NCBI RefSeq assembly: GCF_002007205.1
Contig: NZ_LAZS01000006.1
Span: forward strand, 1,025,501 to 1,089,500
Direction of reading: 5' to 3'
DNA: 64,000 nt
DNA from: Ensifer adhaerens
GTDB lineage: Bacteria; Pseudomonadota; Alphaproteobacteria; Rhizobiales; Rhizobiaceae
Position numbers and translations under genes: made by a program. Each line of letters begins with the position of its first letter. Position 1 is the stretch's first letter. Of the stretch, positions 19,179-29,694 are shown piece after piece. The notes beneath the pieces were generated by a model, which did no database searches, had not been told where the DNA came from, and saw only the letters and a list, made by a program, of their open reading frames with translations.

Positions 19179-19281
19179 CGCCTGACGATTGGAATGCTGC
19201 GCCAGACGATCGCATGTTTTCAAGTTTCGGGTGGTTGACGGGCCAGCAAATGGTTACCTGTGACATGACAGGAGAAGAGCC

Positions 19282-20169
19282 ATGAACATTGCGACATCCG
19301 TACCCGCCGACATCACGCCGAAGGGCACCGACTACGATACGGTCAGCCGCGTGATCGAAATGCTCACCGAAGACTATCGCGACCAGCCGTCACTCGAAAC
19401 GGTGGCGCAACGCCTGAAGCAGTCGCCGACGCAGCTCCAGAAGGTGTTCACCCGCTGGGCCGGGCTTTCACCGAAAGCCTTCCTGCAGGCCGTCACCCTC
19501 GACCACGCCAAGCGCCTGCTGCGCCAGGAAGACATGCCGCTGCTCGAAACAAGCATCGAGGTCGGCCTGTCAGGACCGAGCCGCCTGCACGACCTGTTCG
19601 TCACCCACGAGGCGATGTCGCCGGGCGAATGGAAGGCGCGCGGCGAGGGCCTGACGATCCGCTACGGCTACCACCCCTCGCCCTTCGGCACGGCGCTCGT
19701 GATGATCACCGAACGCGGCCTTGCAGGCCTTGCCTTCAACGATGCCGGCGGCGAGCAGGCGAGCTTCGAGGACATGGCGCAACGCTGGCCGAACGCCCGC
19801 TATATCGAGGACAGTGCGGCGACGTCCCAATACGCCGCGCGCATCTTCGACCCCTCGCGCTGGCGCCAGAACGAACCGTTGCGCATCTTCCTGATCGGTT
19901 CCGACTTCCAGATCCGGGTCTGGCAGGCGCTGCTGAAGATCCCGCTCGGCTGCGCGACCACCTATTCGAACATCGCCGGCAACATCGGCCAGCCGACGGC
20001 ATCGCGTGCGGTCGGTGCTGCGGTCGGGCGTAACCCGATCTCGTTCGTGGTTCCGTGCCACCGCGCGCTTGGCAAGAGCGGAGATCTCACCGGCTATCAC
20101 TGGGGCCTGACGCGCAAGCGCGCCATCCTCGGCTGGGAAGCCGGCAAGGCGGCCGACGGCACGATCTGA
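19282..20169 (+). CDS. Ada-like methylated-DNA--[protein]-cysteine S-methyltransferase with AraC-type HTH
   Basis: A 295-residue fusion. Residues about 20-115 are an AraC-type HTH domain (LETVAQRLKQSPTQLQKVF), and residues about 120-285 are the O6-alkylguanine-DNA alkyltransferase with the acceptor Cys259 in PCHRALG. Compared with E. coli Ada (354 residues), the N-terminal Zn-binding phosphotriester-repair domain is missing, so only the suicidal O6-methylguanine repair activity is expected. Whether the HTH still regulates anything is open. A bidirectional terminator follows. Confidence 0.93.
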   Translation: MNIATSVPADITPKGTDYDTVSRVIEMLTEDYRDQPSLETVAQRLKQSPTQLQKVFTRWAGLSPKAFLQAVTLDHAKRLLRQEDMPLLETSIEVGLSGPSRLHDLFVTHEAMSPGEWKARGEGLTIRYGYHPSPFGTALVMITERGLAGLAFNDAGGEQASFEDMAQRWPNARYIEDSAATSQYAARIFDPSRWRQNEPLRIFLIGSDFQIRVWQALLKIPLGCATTYSNIAGNIGQPTASRAVGAAVGRNPISFVVPCHRALGKSGDLTGYHWGLTRKRAILGWEAGKAADGTI

Positions 20170-20197
20170 TCGCCGGGCATCCCGCATCATCGGAGAC

Positions 20198-20226
20198 AAA
20201 AAAGGGGCGCCCGGCGCCCCTCTTTT
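20198..20226. terminator. Bidirectional terminator between ada-like gene and gpmA
   Basis: Six A (20198-20203), GGGGCGC (20204-20210), loop CCG, GCGCCCC (20214-20220), then TCTTTT. It works on both strands and separates two convergent stops (20169 and 20247). Confidence 0.9.
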
Positions 20227-20246
20227 CATTCCCTGCCTGCCACCGC

Positions 20247-20882
20247 TCAATGCGCGGCAGACATGTCGCCGAGCACTTCCTTGGAAGCGACGGTCGAATT
20301 GGCGTTGAGCTTGTAGACCATCGGAACGCCGGTCGCGAGATTGAGTTTCAGGATCTGTTCCTTCGTCAGGCGGTCGAGCACCATGACCAGCGAGCGCAGC
20401 GAGTTGCCGTGGGCAGCGACCAGCACCTTCTGGCCGGAGAGCACGCGCGGCAGGATCTCGGTCAGGTAATAGGGCCAGACGCGGGCGCCGGTGTCGCGCA
20501 GGCTCTCGCCGCCCGGAGGCGGGATGTCATAGGAGCGGCGCCAGATGTGCACCTGCTCCTCGCCCCACTTCTCGCGTGCATCATCCTTGTTGAGGCCCGA
20601 GAGATCGCCGTAGTCGCGTTCGTTCAGCGCCTGGTCGCGGATGGTTTCCAGCGACGACTGGCCGACGGCATCGAGCACGAACTGGCAGGTGCGCTGAGCG
20701 CGCACGAGATCCGAGGTGAAGGCGATGTCGAACTTGATGCCGTAGTCGGCCAGCGCCTTGCCGCCGGCCTTTGCTTCCTCGACGCCGAGTTCCGTCAGGT
20801 CCGGATCACGCCAGCCGGTGAACAGGTTCTTCAGGTTCCAGTCGCTCTGGCCATGCCGGACGAGGACGAGAGTACCGCTCAT
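20247..20882 (-). CDS. gpmA: 2,3-bisphosphoglycerate-dependent phosphoglycerate mutase
   Basis: A 211-residue glycolytic mutase interconverting 3- and 2-phosphoglycerate. The start [16 protein letters not shown] (20882) puts the catalytic phospho-His in the RHGQ motif at residue 10. The second His is in [13 protein letters not shown]. The length is the short alphaproteobacterial type (E. coli has 250). It is last in a leftward run with dapB 34 bases upstream. Confidence 0.96.
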   Translation of the reverse strand: MSGTLVLVRHGQSDWNLKNLFTGWRDPDLTELGVEEAKAGGKALADYGIKFDIAFTSDLVRAQRTCQFVLDAVGQSSLETIRDQALNERDYGDLSGLNKDDAREKWGEEQVHIWRRSYDIPPPGGESLRDTGARVWPYYLTEILPRVLSGQKVLVAAHGNSLRSLVMVLDRLTKEQILKLNLATGVPMVYKLNANSTVASKEVLGDMSAAH

Positions 20883-20916
20883 GTCGAATTCCCCTTGAGA
20901 CTTGAGAGTGGAAAGG

Positions 20917-21735
20917 TCAGTTGAGCCCGAGAACGTCGAGCATCGAATAGAAGCCGGGTTTCTGGCTGCGGGCCCAGAGCGCTGCGGTGACGGCACCACG
21001 CGCGAAGATCGAACGGTCCGTGGCGCTGTGCGACAGAGTCACCTGCTCGCCTTCGCCGGCAAGAATGACGGAGTGCTCGCCGATGACCGAGCCGCCGCGC
21101 AGGGTGGCAAAGCCGATCGTGCCTGCCGGACGTGCACCGGTATGGCCGTCGCGCACGCGCACCGAATGCTCGGCAAGGGTGATATCACGCCCCTTCGCAG
21201 CCGCGGCACCCAGAAGCAGGGCCGTGCCCGAGGGGGCATCGACCTTGTGCTTGTGGTGCATTTCGAGGATTTCGATGTCCCAGTCGGCCGGACCGAGCGC
21301 CCGCGCCGCCTTCTCGGTCAGCACGCCGAGCAGATTGACGCCGAGGCTCATATTGCCCGACTTGACGATACGGGCATGGCGGGCGGCGGCGCGGATCTTC
21401 GCCTCGTCGTCCGGCGAACAGCCGGTGGTGCCGATGACATGGACGATGCGGGCCTGGGCGGCGAGGCCGGCAAACTCGACGGAGCCTGCCGGTGCGGTGA
21501 AATCGAGAACGCCTTCGGCCTCGACGAAGGCTTCGAGCGGCTGATCGGTGACCGGCACGCCGATCGGGCCGAGGCCGGACAATTCACCAGCATCGCGGCC
21601 GATAAAGGCAGATCCGGGGCGCTCGACGGCCGCATGCAGGCGAACGCCGTCCATCGCGTGAACGGTCCTGATCAGCGTCTGGCCCATACGGCCGGCCGCA
21701 CCCACCACCACGAGCTTCATATCGTTTGCGCCCAT
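20917..21735 (-). CDS. dapB: 4-hydroxy-tetrahydrodipicolinate reductase
   Basis: A 272-residue enzyme of the lysine/meso-diaminopimelate pathway. The NAD(P)H motif is [14 protein letters not shown] near residue 10 (an internal ATG five codons in is an alternative start). The catalytic region is [15 protein letters not shown] with the conserved His and Lys near residue 160. It supplies DAP for peptidoglycan. The dapB-gpmA order is typical for Rhizobiales. Confidence 0.97.
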   Translation of the reverse strand: MGANDMKLVVVGAAGRMGQTLIRTVHAMDGVRLHAAVERPGSAFIGRDAGELSGLGPIGVPVTDQPLEAFVEAEGVLDFTAPAGSVEFAGLAAQARIVHVIGTTGCSPDDEAKIRAAARHARIVKSGNMSLGVNLLGVLTEKAARALGPADWDIEILEMHHKHKVDAPSGTALLLGAAAAKGRDITLAEHSVRVRDGHTGARPAGTIGFATLRGGSVIGEHSVILAGEGEQVTLSHSATDRSIFARGAVTAALWARSQKPGFYSMLDVLGLN

Positions 21736-21756
21736 CGGTGATTTCCTTCTTGTCCG

Positions 21757-23601
21757 CTAGTGGATTTCGACGCCGGCCGGCGCTTCGGACGTTTCGCCAT
21801 CCGGCGACTGGCCCTGGAGATTGTGGAGGCGAGCGTAGAGACCGTCCGGCCGCCGTGCAAGATCGGCATGCGTGCCTTCCTCGACGACGGAGCCATCCTT
21901 CATGACGATGATCTTGTCGGCATTGACGACGGTCGAAAGACGGTGCGCGATGACGATGACGGTGCGCCCGCTCATGGCGTGGTCGAGCGCCTTCTGCACG
22001 GCCGCTTCCGATTCGGTGTCGAGCGCGGAGGTGGCCTCGTCGAGCAGGAGGATCGGGGCGTTGCGCACGAGCGCGCGCGCGATCGACAGCCGCTGGCGCT
22101 GGCCGCCCGAAAGCGTCATGCCGTTCTCGCCAACCGGCGTATCGTAGCCCTGCGGCTGCGCCAGGATGAAATCATGGGCGTAGGCGAGGCGGGCCGCTTC
22201 CTCCACCTCGGCATCCGTCGCTTCAATGCGACCGTAGCGGATGTTGTCGCGGATCGAGCCTTCGAAGAGGTAGGGTTGCTGCGAAACATAGGCGATGCCC
22301 TTGCGCAGCGACTGCTTGGTGACGTCGGCGATGTCCTGCCCGTCGATCAGGATCTGGCCGGATGCCGGATCGTAGAAGCGCGGAATGAGGCTGATGACGG
22401 TCGACTTGCCGGCACCGGACGGACCGACGAGCGCTGTCGTCTTGCCACCCTCGGCCACGAAGTTGACGCCCTTCAGCACCTCGTCGCCATTGGCATACTT
22501 GAAGCGCACGTCGCGCAGCTCGACCGCCGCATTCGTGAAGGCCAGCTCCTTGGCGTCAGGCTTGTCGCGCTGGTGCGGCACGGTGTCGAGGATCTCATAG
22601 ACCATGCGGGCGTTGACGGCTGCACGCTCGAGCGAGACCTGAAGCCGCGCCAGGCGGCGGGCCGGATCATAGGCCATCAAGAGCGCGACGACGAAGGCGA
22701 AGAAAGCGCCGGGCGGCACGTCGGCATAGATGGCGCGGAAGGCCGAATAGGCAAGCACGGCCGAGATCGCGAGGCCGGCAAAGGTTTCGGTCATCGGGGC
22801 CGTGCGCTCGCTCAGCCGCGCAATGCGGTTTGCCCGGTTCTCGGCGCGCTCGATGATCGACTCGACCTTGCCACGGAGCTCACCCTCCATGGTGAAGGCC
22901 TTGACGATGGTAATGCCCTGAATGGTTTCCTGCATCGCGCCGAGAACGCGGCTGTTGACTTCGATCGCTTCGCGCGTGGCCGAGCGCAGGCGCCGGGACA
23001 CATAGCGCAGGCCCAAAAGCAGGGGCGGTGCTGCGACAAAGACGATGATCGACAGCAGCCAGTCCTTGGCGAACATGACGCCGACCAGGCCGATCAGCGT
23101 CAGCAGGTCGCGCGCGATCGAGGTCACGGTCAGGTTGAGCACGTCGCGGATGCCGCTGACGTTCTGGCTGATCTGGGCTGCAAGCTGGGCCGAGCGGGTT
23201 TCGTTGAAATAACCGACGCTGAGCGCCATCAGATGGGCATAGAGACGGCGCTGGTAGCGCGCGACGATGTTGTTACCGATCTTCGACAGGGCGACGGCCT
23301 GGCCGTAAGTGGCAAAGCCGCGCAATATGAAGGCGCCGAGGATCGCGCCGCAGACAACCAGAACGATGTCCGCCCGCTTGTTGGCGAAGGCTTCGTTGAT
23401 CACGGTTTCCATGATCGAGGCGGTAAAGCCGGTCGTCGCAGCGACCACGGCAAGGCAGCCGATGGCGAAAGCATAGCCGCGAATGTGGTCACGACCGTTT
23501 TCCGCAATGACCCGCTTCAGAATTCCGCTGATCGTATCGGAGTCGACCGCGTGCTGTTTTTTACTGCTGGCGCTCAAAAAGCCCGTCTTCCCTGGAACCA
23601 A
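21757..23601 (-). CDS. ABC exporter, fused permease/ATPase (MsbA/multidrug-like)
   Basis: A 614-residue half-transporter. An N-terminal six-helix membrane domain (about residues 40-340) is followed by a nucleotide-binding domain: Walker A GPSGAGKST near 400, Q-loop SQQPYLF, signature LSGGQRQR, Walker B ILLLDEATSALD and H-loop VIAHRL. It would work as a homodimer exporting lipids, lipid-linked molecules or drugs; MsbA-like lipid A flipping is one possibility. The start used is TTG (23601), since no nearby in-frame ATG gives a full first helix; the exact start is uncertain. Confidence 0.9.
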   Translation of the reverse strand: MVPGKTGFLSASSKKQHAVDSDTISGILKRVIAENGRDHIRGYAFAIGCLAVVAATTGFTASIMETVINEAFANKRADIVLVVCGAILGAFILRGFATYGQAVALSKIGNNIVARYQRRLYAHLMALSVGYFNETRSAQLAAQISQNVSGIRDVLNLTVTSIARDLLTLIGLVGVMFAKDWLLSIIVFVAAPPLLLGLRYVSRRLRSATREAIEVNSRVLGAMQETIQGITIVKAFTMEGELRGKVESIIERAENRANRIARLSERTAPMTETFAGLAISAVLAYSAFRAIYADVPPGAFFAFVVALLMAYDPARRLARLQVSLERAAVNARMVYEILDTVPHQRDKPDAKELAFTNAAVELRDVRFKYANGDEVLKGVNFVAEGGKTTALVGPSGAGKSTVISLIPRFYDPASGQILIDGQDIADVTKQSLRKGIAYVSQQPYLFEGSIRDNIRYGRIEATDAEVEEAARLAYAHDFILAQPQGYDTPVGENGMTLSGGQRQRLSIARALVRNAPILLLDEATSALDTESEAAVQKALDHAMSGRTVIVIAHRLSTVVNADKIIVMKDGSVVEEGTHADLARRPDGLYARLHNLQGQSPDGETSEAPAGVEIH

Positions 23602-23689
23602 ACTGGCGAGCCGATATACGGCCCGATCTTTCCCGGCGCTCTATAGTGGTTTGATGTCGCTTTGGCGAGTCTTTGCGCAGGAAACGGGC

Positions 23690-24733
23690 TCAGCTTCTCC
23701 AGCGGCGTCCCTCCGTTGCCACACCGAAATCCCTGGGCGTGCGGGCAAAGGCGGCCAATCCCGAGAGCGCCGCCATCGGGTGAATGACGGCGAAGGTCGG
23801 GATCGTCCGCATCAGCGCCGAGTGCGGCGCCTTGTCCTCGAAGGCCGCGCGGAAGGGCGATTTCAGGAGCGCCGGCAGAATCTTCTGCGAGATGCCGCCC
23901 GCCAGGAAAACGCCGCCGCGGGCCATGAAGATCAGCGCCATGTCGCCGGCAACCCGCCCGAGATAGGTCGAAAACAACGAGATGGTCTCGATCGCGGCGC
24001 GGTCGCTTTCGGCGAGCGCGTGCGTCGTCACTTCGGCAGGATCGGTCAGAACCGGATCCACACCATCGGCGGCGCAGACGGCGCGATAAAGGTTCATGAT
24101 GCCGCGACCGCAGAGGATCTGTTCGCCGGCCATGCGGCCTTCGATCGGCTCGAGGAACGGCCAGATCTGGAAGTCGCGCTCGCTGCGCGGGCCGATATCG
24201 ACATGGCCGCCTTCGCCCGGCACTGGAAACCAGGTGTTCTGTGCAAAGACCAGGCCACCGACGCCGAGGCCGGTTCCCGGACCGAGCACGACGCGCGAGG
24301 TCAGCGGCCGGATGCTGCCACCGCCGATCTGCACCAGGTCCTCGTCCGCAGGGGAGGCCACGGCGAGCGCCTGCGCCTCGAAGTCGTTGATGATCAGCAC
24401 GTCTTCGAGGCCGAGGCTCGAAAGCATGTCCTTCGGCCGGATCACCCAGCCGGCATTGGTCAGCGGAATTTCGTCGCCACGGATCGGACCGGCTACCGCC
24501 AGGATCGCCGAGCGCGGCTGCACCGAGGTCTTGTCGAGGATGCTCTTCTGCATCGCCTCCTCGATCGTCTCGAAATCGCCGGTCTTGATCGGCGGCAGTT
24601 GCTTCGGCTCGGCAAAGGCGTCGAGCAAGAGCGCGAAGCGGGCATTGGTGCCGCCGATGTCGCCGATCAGGATTGGAAAAGGAAAGCTGTTTTCACTGGT
24701 GCCGGACATCGCAAGATCCATCCTGATCGTCAT
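23690..24733 (-). CDS. glk: Glucokinase
   Basis: A 347-residue bacterial glucokinase (Glk family) phosphorylating glucose with ATP. The phosphate-binding motif is [15 protein letters not shown] near residue 23, the second glycine motif is [12 protein letters not shown] and the glucose-binding Asp region is [16 protein letters not shown] codons at 24733, 24721 and 24709 are all possible starts. It sits between mgsA and the ABC exporter, all leftward; the mgsA-glk order makes co-control of glycolytic flux plausible. Confidence 0.94.
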   Translation of the reverse strand: MTIRMDLAMSGTSENSFPFPILIGDIGGTNARFALLLDAFAEPKQLPPIKTGDFETIEEAMQKSILDKTSVQPRSAILAVAGPIRGDEIPLTNAGWVIRPKDMLSSLGLEDVLIINDFEAQALAVASPADEDLVQIGGGSIRPLTSRVVLGPGTGLGVGGLVFAQNTWFPVPGEGGHVDIGPRSERDFQIWPFLEPIEGRMAGEQILCGRGIMNLYRAVCAADGVDPVLTDPAEVTTHALAESDRAAIETISLFSTYLGRVAGDMALIFMARGGVFLAGGISQKILPALLKSPFRAAFEDKAPHSALMRTIPTFAVIHPMAALSGLAAFARTPRDFGVATEGRRWRS

Positions 24734-24808
24734 CTTGGGTTGCGGAACTGTCTATCAGACAGAACGGGAAGAGGAAAAGCGTCGGATTTCAGCGCCCTTC
24801 CCGTCCGC

Positions 24809-25192
24809 TCATGACCTGAGGTTCAGGTCGATCAACTGCTCGGCGGTCGCACGATTGAGCGCCATCGGAATGTCATAGACGATCGCCAGGCGCATCAGCG
24901 CCTTGACGTCGACATCATGCGGCATGGCGGTCAGGGGATCGACGAAGAAGATCAGCAACTGCACTTCGCCGGTAGCGATCAGCGCGCCGATCTGCTGGTC
25001 GCCACCGAGGGGTCCGCTTTTGAGCCGGGTGATATCGAGACCGGGGCAGACATCGAGGACGCGGCCGCCGGTCGTGCCGGTGGCGACGATACGCCAGTCG
25101 CTCAGAACGTCTTCGTGCGCCTTGGCAAAGGCGGCAAGATCGTCCTTCTTCTGATCATGCGCGATCAGCGCAACGCATTTCCGATCCGCCAT
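24809..25192 (-). CDS. mgsA: Methylglyoxal synthase
   Basis: A 127-residue enzyme converting dihydroxyacetone phosphate to methylglyoxal and phosphate, a bypass that relieves sugar-phosphate stress. By comparison with E. coli MgsA, the active-site residues are present: His12 ([11 protein letters not shown]), Asp65 in [10 protein letters not shown], and Asp85, His92 and Asp95 in [16 protein letters not shown]. It starts after an AT-rich upstream stretch (25205-25245) that probably holds its promoter. Confidence 0.96.
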   Translation of the reverse strand: MADRKCVALIAHDQKKDDLAAFAKAHEDVLSDWRIVATGTTGGRVLDVCPGLDITRLKSGPLGGDQQIGALIATGEVQLLIFFVDPLTAMPHDVDVKALMRLAIVYDIPMALNRATAEQLIDLNLRS

Positions 25193-25296
25193 TCCGGGCC
25201 TCGCATCAATATTTAAATCGATTTGATAGCCCTATATATGAGCGCCGCGGGAATGGGAAGGCTGATGCCTCCCAGTCCCGCTCGTGCATCCCTGCC

Positions 25297-26349
25297 CTAT
25301 TGCAGCGCCGGACGCGCCATCGGCACCGGGATATCGGCCGGAGGAACGTCGCCGGAAGCGCCGATCACCTGCTCGATGCTTTCGGTTGCCGCGACTGGTG
25401 CGGCAGCCCGGTAGGCCGTGCCATAGGTGGCGGCCGCTTCCGAGGCGGGCGCCGGACCGTTCAGCACCAGTGCGCAGGCCTTCGGCAAATCGGCAAGCGT
25501 CGTCACCTTCGGCTTGACCGGCTTTGCGTCCGGCTTCTTGGTCGGCTTTGCCCATGGCTCGTCCGTGAACCACCAGGCCAGCGACTTGTCGCAGCCATCG
25601 CCTTCCGGCACCGCCGCCTGGTCCTTGCAGGTCGAAGCGCCCGCCGGGCACTTGATGCGGATGTGGAAGTGATAGTCGTGACCGTAGATCGGCCGGACCT
25701 TGCCGAGGTTGGTGCGGTCACCCCTCCAGGTATCGCAAAGCTTCTTCTTGATCGCCGGATTGACGAAGACGCGCTCCACCTGCGGATAGCTCGCCGCCAG
25801 CATGATCAACTGTGCGTGCTTCGGCGTCCAGATCGACCGATCGACCGTCAGGAACTTGTTCTTCTGCAACATCGATGTCGCGGAGATGTCTTCGCGCTCG
25901 CGGTAGGTGAGCGTGCGCTGCGGCATCGGTGTCAGCCAGATATCGGCATCGAGCCCGATCTGGTGCGAGGCGTGGCCCGACAGCATCGGGCCACCGCGCG
26001 GCTGCGAGATGTCGCCGAGCAGCAGACCGGACCAGCCGACCTTGTCGGCCGCGTCGTGGGAAAACTGCTCGATCAGCGCGATCATTTGCGGGTGACCCCA
26101 GCGACGGTTGCGCGACAGCCGCATCGCCTGCCAGGTGGGCCCGTCCGTGGGAATTGCGACCCCGCCGGCAAGGCACCCCTTCGCATAGAAGCCGTAGGAG
26201 TTTGCCGCCATTTCGGCAGGCAGAGCCTTGGCGCCGAAAAGCGCCTTGGCCGGCGTTTCATCCGCCGCGGCGTGGTCGGCGATGAGAAGGCTGGTTCCGA
26301 GCACCAGCGCAAGAAGCACCGAGCCGCAACGTCGAAGAGGAGCAATCAT
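25297..26349 (-). CDS. mepA: Penicillin-insensitive murein endopeptidase
   Basis: A 350-residue periplasmic LAS-type metallopeptidase that cuts D-Ala-DAP cross-links in peptidoglycan. A signal peptide occupies the first 29 or so residues. Zinc ligand regions typical of MepA are LSGHASHQIGLDADIWL and HDYHFHIRIKCP. A 70-residue Pro/Ala-rich C-terminal tail extends past the catalytic domain (E. coli MepA has 274 residues). It is divergent from yejA, with an inverted repeat in the shared 233-base gap. Confidence 0.94.
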   Translation of the reverse strand: MIAPLRRCGSVLLALVLGTSLLIADHAAADETPAKALFGAKALPAEMAANSYGFYAKGCLAGGVAIPTDGPTWQAMRLSRNRRWGHPQMIALIEQFSHDAADKVGWSGLLLGDISQPRGGPMLSGHASHQIGLDADIWLTPMPQRTLTYREREDISATSMLQKNKFLTVDRSIWTPKHAQLIMLAASYPQVERVFVNPAIKKKLCDTWRGDRTNLGKVRPIYGHDYHFHIRIKCPAGASTCKDQAAVPEGDGCDKSLAWWFTDEPWAKPTKKPDAKPVKPKVTTLADLPKACALVLNGPAPASEAAATYGTAYRAAAPVAATESIEQVIGASGDVPPADIPVPMARPALQ

Positions 26350-26464
26350 TGAATTTCGTCCCGTTTGTCTCGCGAACAGCAGCGCTGATGTGCAGTATGC
26401 TCTGTCCGGCGAACCCCGATCCTAAGGCTCCGTCTTTGCCTCAGCCTTACGTATCCCGCGCTTG

Positions 26465-26486
26465 TGAATCACCGGGATGTGACTCA
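26465..26486. promoter_or_regulatory. Imperfect inverted repeat between mepA and yejA
   Basis: TGAATCAC (26465-26472), CGGGAT, GTGACTCA (26479-26486): seven of eight positions are symmetric. It is about 97 bases upstream of the yejA start and 116 bases from the mepA start, so it could be an operator for either or both. No regulator is identified. Confidence 0.45.
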
Positions 26487-26582
26487 AAAATTTGGCCTGA
26501 TTTGCGGCGGTGCCTGTCAATTGCCCTGATTTCGCCTATGCTCTCGCAAAAGAAGTTTGAAATATAAAGGGGTAAGGGCGGG

Positions 26583-28439
26583 ATGCCAAACGTCTGCAGG
26601 ACCATGAAATCAGGCCTCGCCGCCACGCTTCTCACAGCGATCTTTATCTTTCCTGCTGCAGCCAATGCCCAAGAACAACCGGTCTGGCGTCACGGAACGT
26701 CGTCGATCGGCGAACTGAAATACAAACAAGGCTTTGCCCGCTTCGACTACGTCAATCCCGACGCTCCCAAGGGCGGCGAACTGCGTCTCTCGGAAAACGG
26801 CACCTTCGACACCTTCAATCCGATCCTTTCCAAGGGCGAAGCGGCGAGCGGCGTTACCTCGCTGGTCTTCGATACGCTGATGAAATCGGCGGAGGATGAA
26901 ATCACCACCGCCTATGGACTGCTGGCCGAGGGCGTATCCTATCCCGACGACATTTCGTCGACGACGTTCCGGCTGCGCGCAGAGGCCAAGTGGGCCGACG
27001 GCAAGCCGGTCACGCCGGAGGACGTCGTCTTCTCGTTTGAAAAGGTCAAGGAGCACAATCCGCTCCTGTCCAACTACTATCGCCACGTGGTTTCGGCGGA
27101 AAAGACGGGCGAGCGCGACGTCACCTTCCGCTTCGACGAGAAGGACAATCACGAACTGCCGAACATTCTCGGCCAGTTTCCGATCCTGCCGAAACATTGG
27201 TGGGAAGGACAGGACGCCAAAGGCAACAAGCGCGACATCAGCCGCACGACGCTGGAACCGGTCATGGGCTCAGGCCCCTACAAGATCGCGTCGTTCCAGG
27301 CCGGAGGCTCCATCCGCTTTGAACGCAGGGACGACTATTGGGGCAAGGACCTCAACGTCAACGTCGGCCAGTATAATTTCGGCGTGATCAGCTACGCCTT
27401 CTTCAGCGACAGGAATGTGCAGTTCGAGGCCTTCCGCGCCGGCAACGTCGATTTCTACCAGGACAACAGCGCCAGCCACTGGGCGACCGCCTATGACTTT
27501 CCGGCGATGAAGGATGGCCGCGTGATCCGCGAGGAGATCGAGAATCCCTTGCGCGCAACGGGCATCATGCAAGCCTTCGTGCCGAACATGCGCCGCGAGA
27601 AATTCAAGGATCAGCGCGTGCGCGAAGCGCTGAACTACGCCTTTGATTTCGAGGATCTGAACCGCAGCCTCGCCTACAATGCCTTCCAGCGCGTCGACAG
27701 CTATTTCTGGGGCACCGAGCTTGCCTCCAGGGCTTTGCCGGAAGGACGCGAGAAGGCCATTCTGGAGGAACTGAAGGACAAGGTTCCGGCCGAAGTCTTC
27801 ACCACGCCCTATACCAACCCGGTCAACGGCGACCCGCAGAAGGTGCGCGACAACCTGCGCAAGGCGCTCGCGCTGTTCAAGGAGGCGGGTTATGAACTCA
27901 AGGGCAACCGCCTGGTCAACGTCAAGACCGGCGAGCCCTTCAGTTTCGAATTGCTTTTGTCCAACCCGTCCTTTGAGCGCACGGTTACCCCCTTCATCAA
28001 CAGTGTGAAGAAGATCGGCATCGATGCCCGCATCCGCACCGTCGACGACTCGCAATACACCAACCGTGTCAGAAGTTTCGACTATGACATGATCTACGGC
28101 ATCTGGGCGCAAACGCTGGTACCCGGCAACGAGCAGATCGACTACTGGGGTTCGGGTTCGGTCAATCAGCAGGGATCGCGAAACTATGCCGGCATTGCCG
28201 ATCCGGCGATCGACGAACTCATCCGGAGGATCATCTTCGCGCCCAACCGCGAGGAACTGGTCGCAACGACGCGGGCCCTCGATCGCGTTCTTCTCGCGCA
28301 CCACTTCGTGGTTCCGCTGTTCTACTCGCGCTCGGTTCGTGTGGCATACTGGAACCAGCTCGCCCGTCCGCAGGAACTGCCCTACTACGGAATAGGCTTC
28401 CCGGATGCCTGGTGGTCGAAAAACGCACCCCCCAAATGA
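26583..28439 (+). CDS. yejA: Extracellular solute-binding protein family 5, peptide transporter YejA
   Basis: A 618-residue periplasmic binding protein with a signal peptide (first 29 or so residues, ending near AANAQE). The SBP family 5 fold is visible from the conserved EGVSYPDDISSTTFRLR and PVTPEDVVFSFEKVK segments typical of peptide binders. It delivers substrate to the YejB/YejE/YejF complex. In Agrobacterium this transporter class takes up murein peptides, and in Sinorhizobium yejABEF affects sensitivity to host NCR peptides (from memory of the literature). Only one binding protein gene is present here. A 172-base gap separates it from yejB. Confidence 0.93.
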   Translation: MPNVCRTMKSGLAATLLTAIFIFPAAANAQEQPVWRHGTSSIGELKYKQGFARFDYVNPDAPKGGELRLSENGTFDTFNPILSKGEAASGVTSLVFDTLMKSAEDEITTAYGLLAEGVSYPDDISSTTFRLRAEAKWADGKPVTPEDVVFSFEKVKEHNPLLSNYYRHVVSAEKTGERDVTFRFDEKDNHELPNILGQFPILPKHWWEGQDAKGNKRDISRTTLEPVMGSGPYKIASFQAGGSIRFERRDDYWGKDLNVNVGQYNFGVISYAFFSDRNVQFEAFRAGNVDFYQDNSASHWATAYDFPAMKDGRVIREEIENPLRATGIMQAFVPNMRREKFKDQRVREALNYAFDFEDLNRSLAYNAFQRVDSYFWGTELASRALPEGREKAILEELKDKVPAEVFTTPYTNPVNGDPQKVRDNLRKALALFKEAGYELKGNRLVNVKTGEPFSFELLLSNPSFERTVTPFINSVKKIGIDARIRTVDDSQYTNRVRSFDYDMIYGIWAQTLVPGNEQIDYWGSGSVNQQGSRNYAGIADPAIDELIRRIIFAPNREELVATTRALDRVLLAHHFVVPLFYSRSVRVAYWNQLARPQELPYYGIGFPDAWWSKNAPPK

Positions 28440-28611
28440 AGTCCTTGCGCTCGGATGGCGTCTCGATTCCAAATGCAAAAAAACGAATCACTGAAACAAG
28501 CCCCGATCCGGGCCCCCGCAAGGAGACACAGGGATTGAGACACCATAGACGGCATGCCGACGCTTCGCCGGTCCGGGCCTACGCCCACACGTCGATCGAA
28601 AGGCTCGCCTG

Positions 28612-29694
28612 ATGGGTGCCTATATCCTGCGCCGCCTGCTTTTGATGATCCCGACGATCTTCGGCATCATGGCGATCTCCTTTGCCATCGTTCAGTTTGC
28701 CCCGGGCGGCCCGGTCGAGCAGGTGATCTCGGACCTCACAAATGCCGGCGGTTCCGATCGCCTGTCGGGCAGCAGCGGCGACCTGATGCAGGCCGGAGGC
28801 GACGAAGGCGGGCGCTATCGCGGCGCCCAAGGGCTTGACCCGGAATTCATCGCCAAGCTCGAAAAGCAGTTCGGCTTCGACAAGCCGCCGCTCGAACGCT
28901 TCGCCACCATGATGTGGAACTATCTCCGCTTCGATTTCGGCGAGAGCTTCTTCCGCAACACCTCGGTGATCGATCTCATCAAGGAGAAGATGCCGGTCTC
29001 GATCTCGCTCGGGCTGTGGATCCTTCTATTCTCCTACGCGATCTCCATCCCGCTCGGCATCAAGAAGGCGGTCTCCGACGGCTCGGCCTTCGATGTGTGG
29101 ACCTCCGGCATCATCGTCATCGGCTATGCCGTGCCGAGCTTCCTGTTCGGCATCCTGCTTATCGTCGTCTTTGCCGGTGGCTCGTTCTTCGACTGGTTCC
29201 CGCTGCGCGGCATCGTCTCCGACAATTTCTGGGATTTGCCCTGGTGGCAGAAGATCCTCGACTACATCTGGCACATGACGCTGCCGCTGATCACGCTCTT
29301 GCTTTCGGCCTTTGCGACGACGACGCTGCTCACCAAGAATTCCTTCATCGACGAGATCAAGAAGCAGTATGTGACGACGGCGCGGGCCAAGGGTCTCACC
29401 GACAGTCAGGTGCTCTATGGCCACGTCTTCCGCAACGCCATGCTGATCATCATCGCCGGCTTTCCCGGTGCCTTTATCTCGGCCTTCTTCACCGGCTCGC
29501 TTCTGATCGAATACATCTTCTCGCTCGATGGCCTCGGGCGCCTCGGCTATGATTCGATCGTCAAGCGCGACTATCCGATCGTCTTTGCCACCCTCTTCAT
29601 CTTCTCGCTGATGGGCCTGCTCGTCAGCCTGCTGTCGGACCTCATCTACACCTGGGTCGACCCGCGCATCGATTTCGAGCGGAGGGACGTCTGA
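28612..29694 (+). CDS. yejB: Peptide ABC transporter permease YejB
   Basis: A 360-residue inner-membrane permease of the DppB type with about six helices and the EAA-type loop [24 protein letters not shown] long soluble insert (about residues 35-80) follows the first helix, as in other YejB proteins. Its AAAGG ribosome site precedes the ATG at 28612. The stop overlaps the yejE start by one base. Confidence 0.95.
   Translation: MGAYILRRLLLMIPTIFGIMAISFAIVQFAPGGPVEQVISDLTNAGGSDRLSGSSGDLMQAGGDEGGRYRGAQGLDPEFIAKLEKQFGFDKPPLERFATMMWNYLRFDFGESFFRNTSVIDLIKEKMPVSISLGLWILLFSYAISIPLGIKKAVSDGSAFDVWTSGIIVIGYAVPSFLFGILLIVVFAGGSFFDWFPLRGIVSDNFWDLPWWQKILDYIWHMTLPLITLLLSAFATTTLLTKNSFIDEIKKQYVTTARAKGLTDSQVLYGHVFRNAMLIIIAGFPGAFISAFFTGSLLIEYIFSLDGLGRLGYDSIVKRDYPIVFATLFIFSLMGLLVSLLSDLIYTWVDPRIDFERRDV

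Noticed and set aside
21760..23646. 628-codon open frame antisense to the ABC exporter
   Set aside because: Low-complexity Arg/Asp/Gly-rich translation, mirror of a clear ABC gene; a GC shadow.
28441..28611. Riboswitch or attenuator in the yejA-yejB gap
   Set aside because: CCTTGCG (28443) and CGCAAGG (28517) could pair at long range, but no compact fold or known riboswitch pattern is visible.
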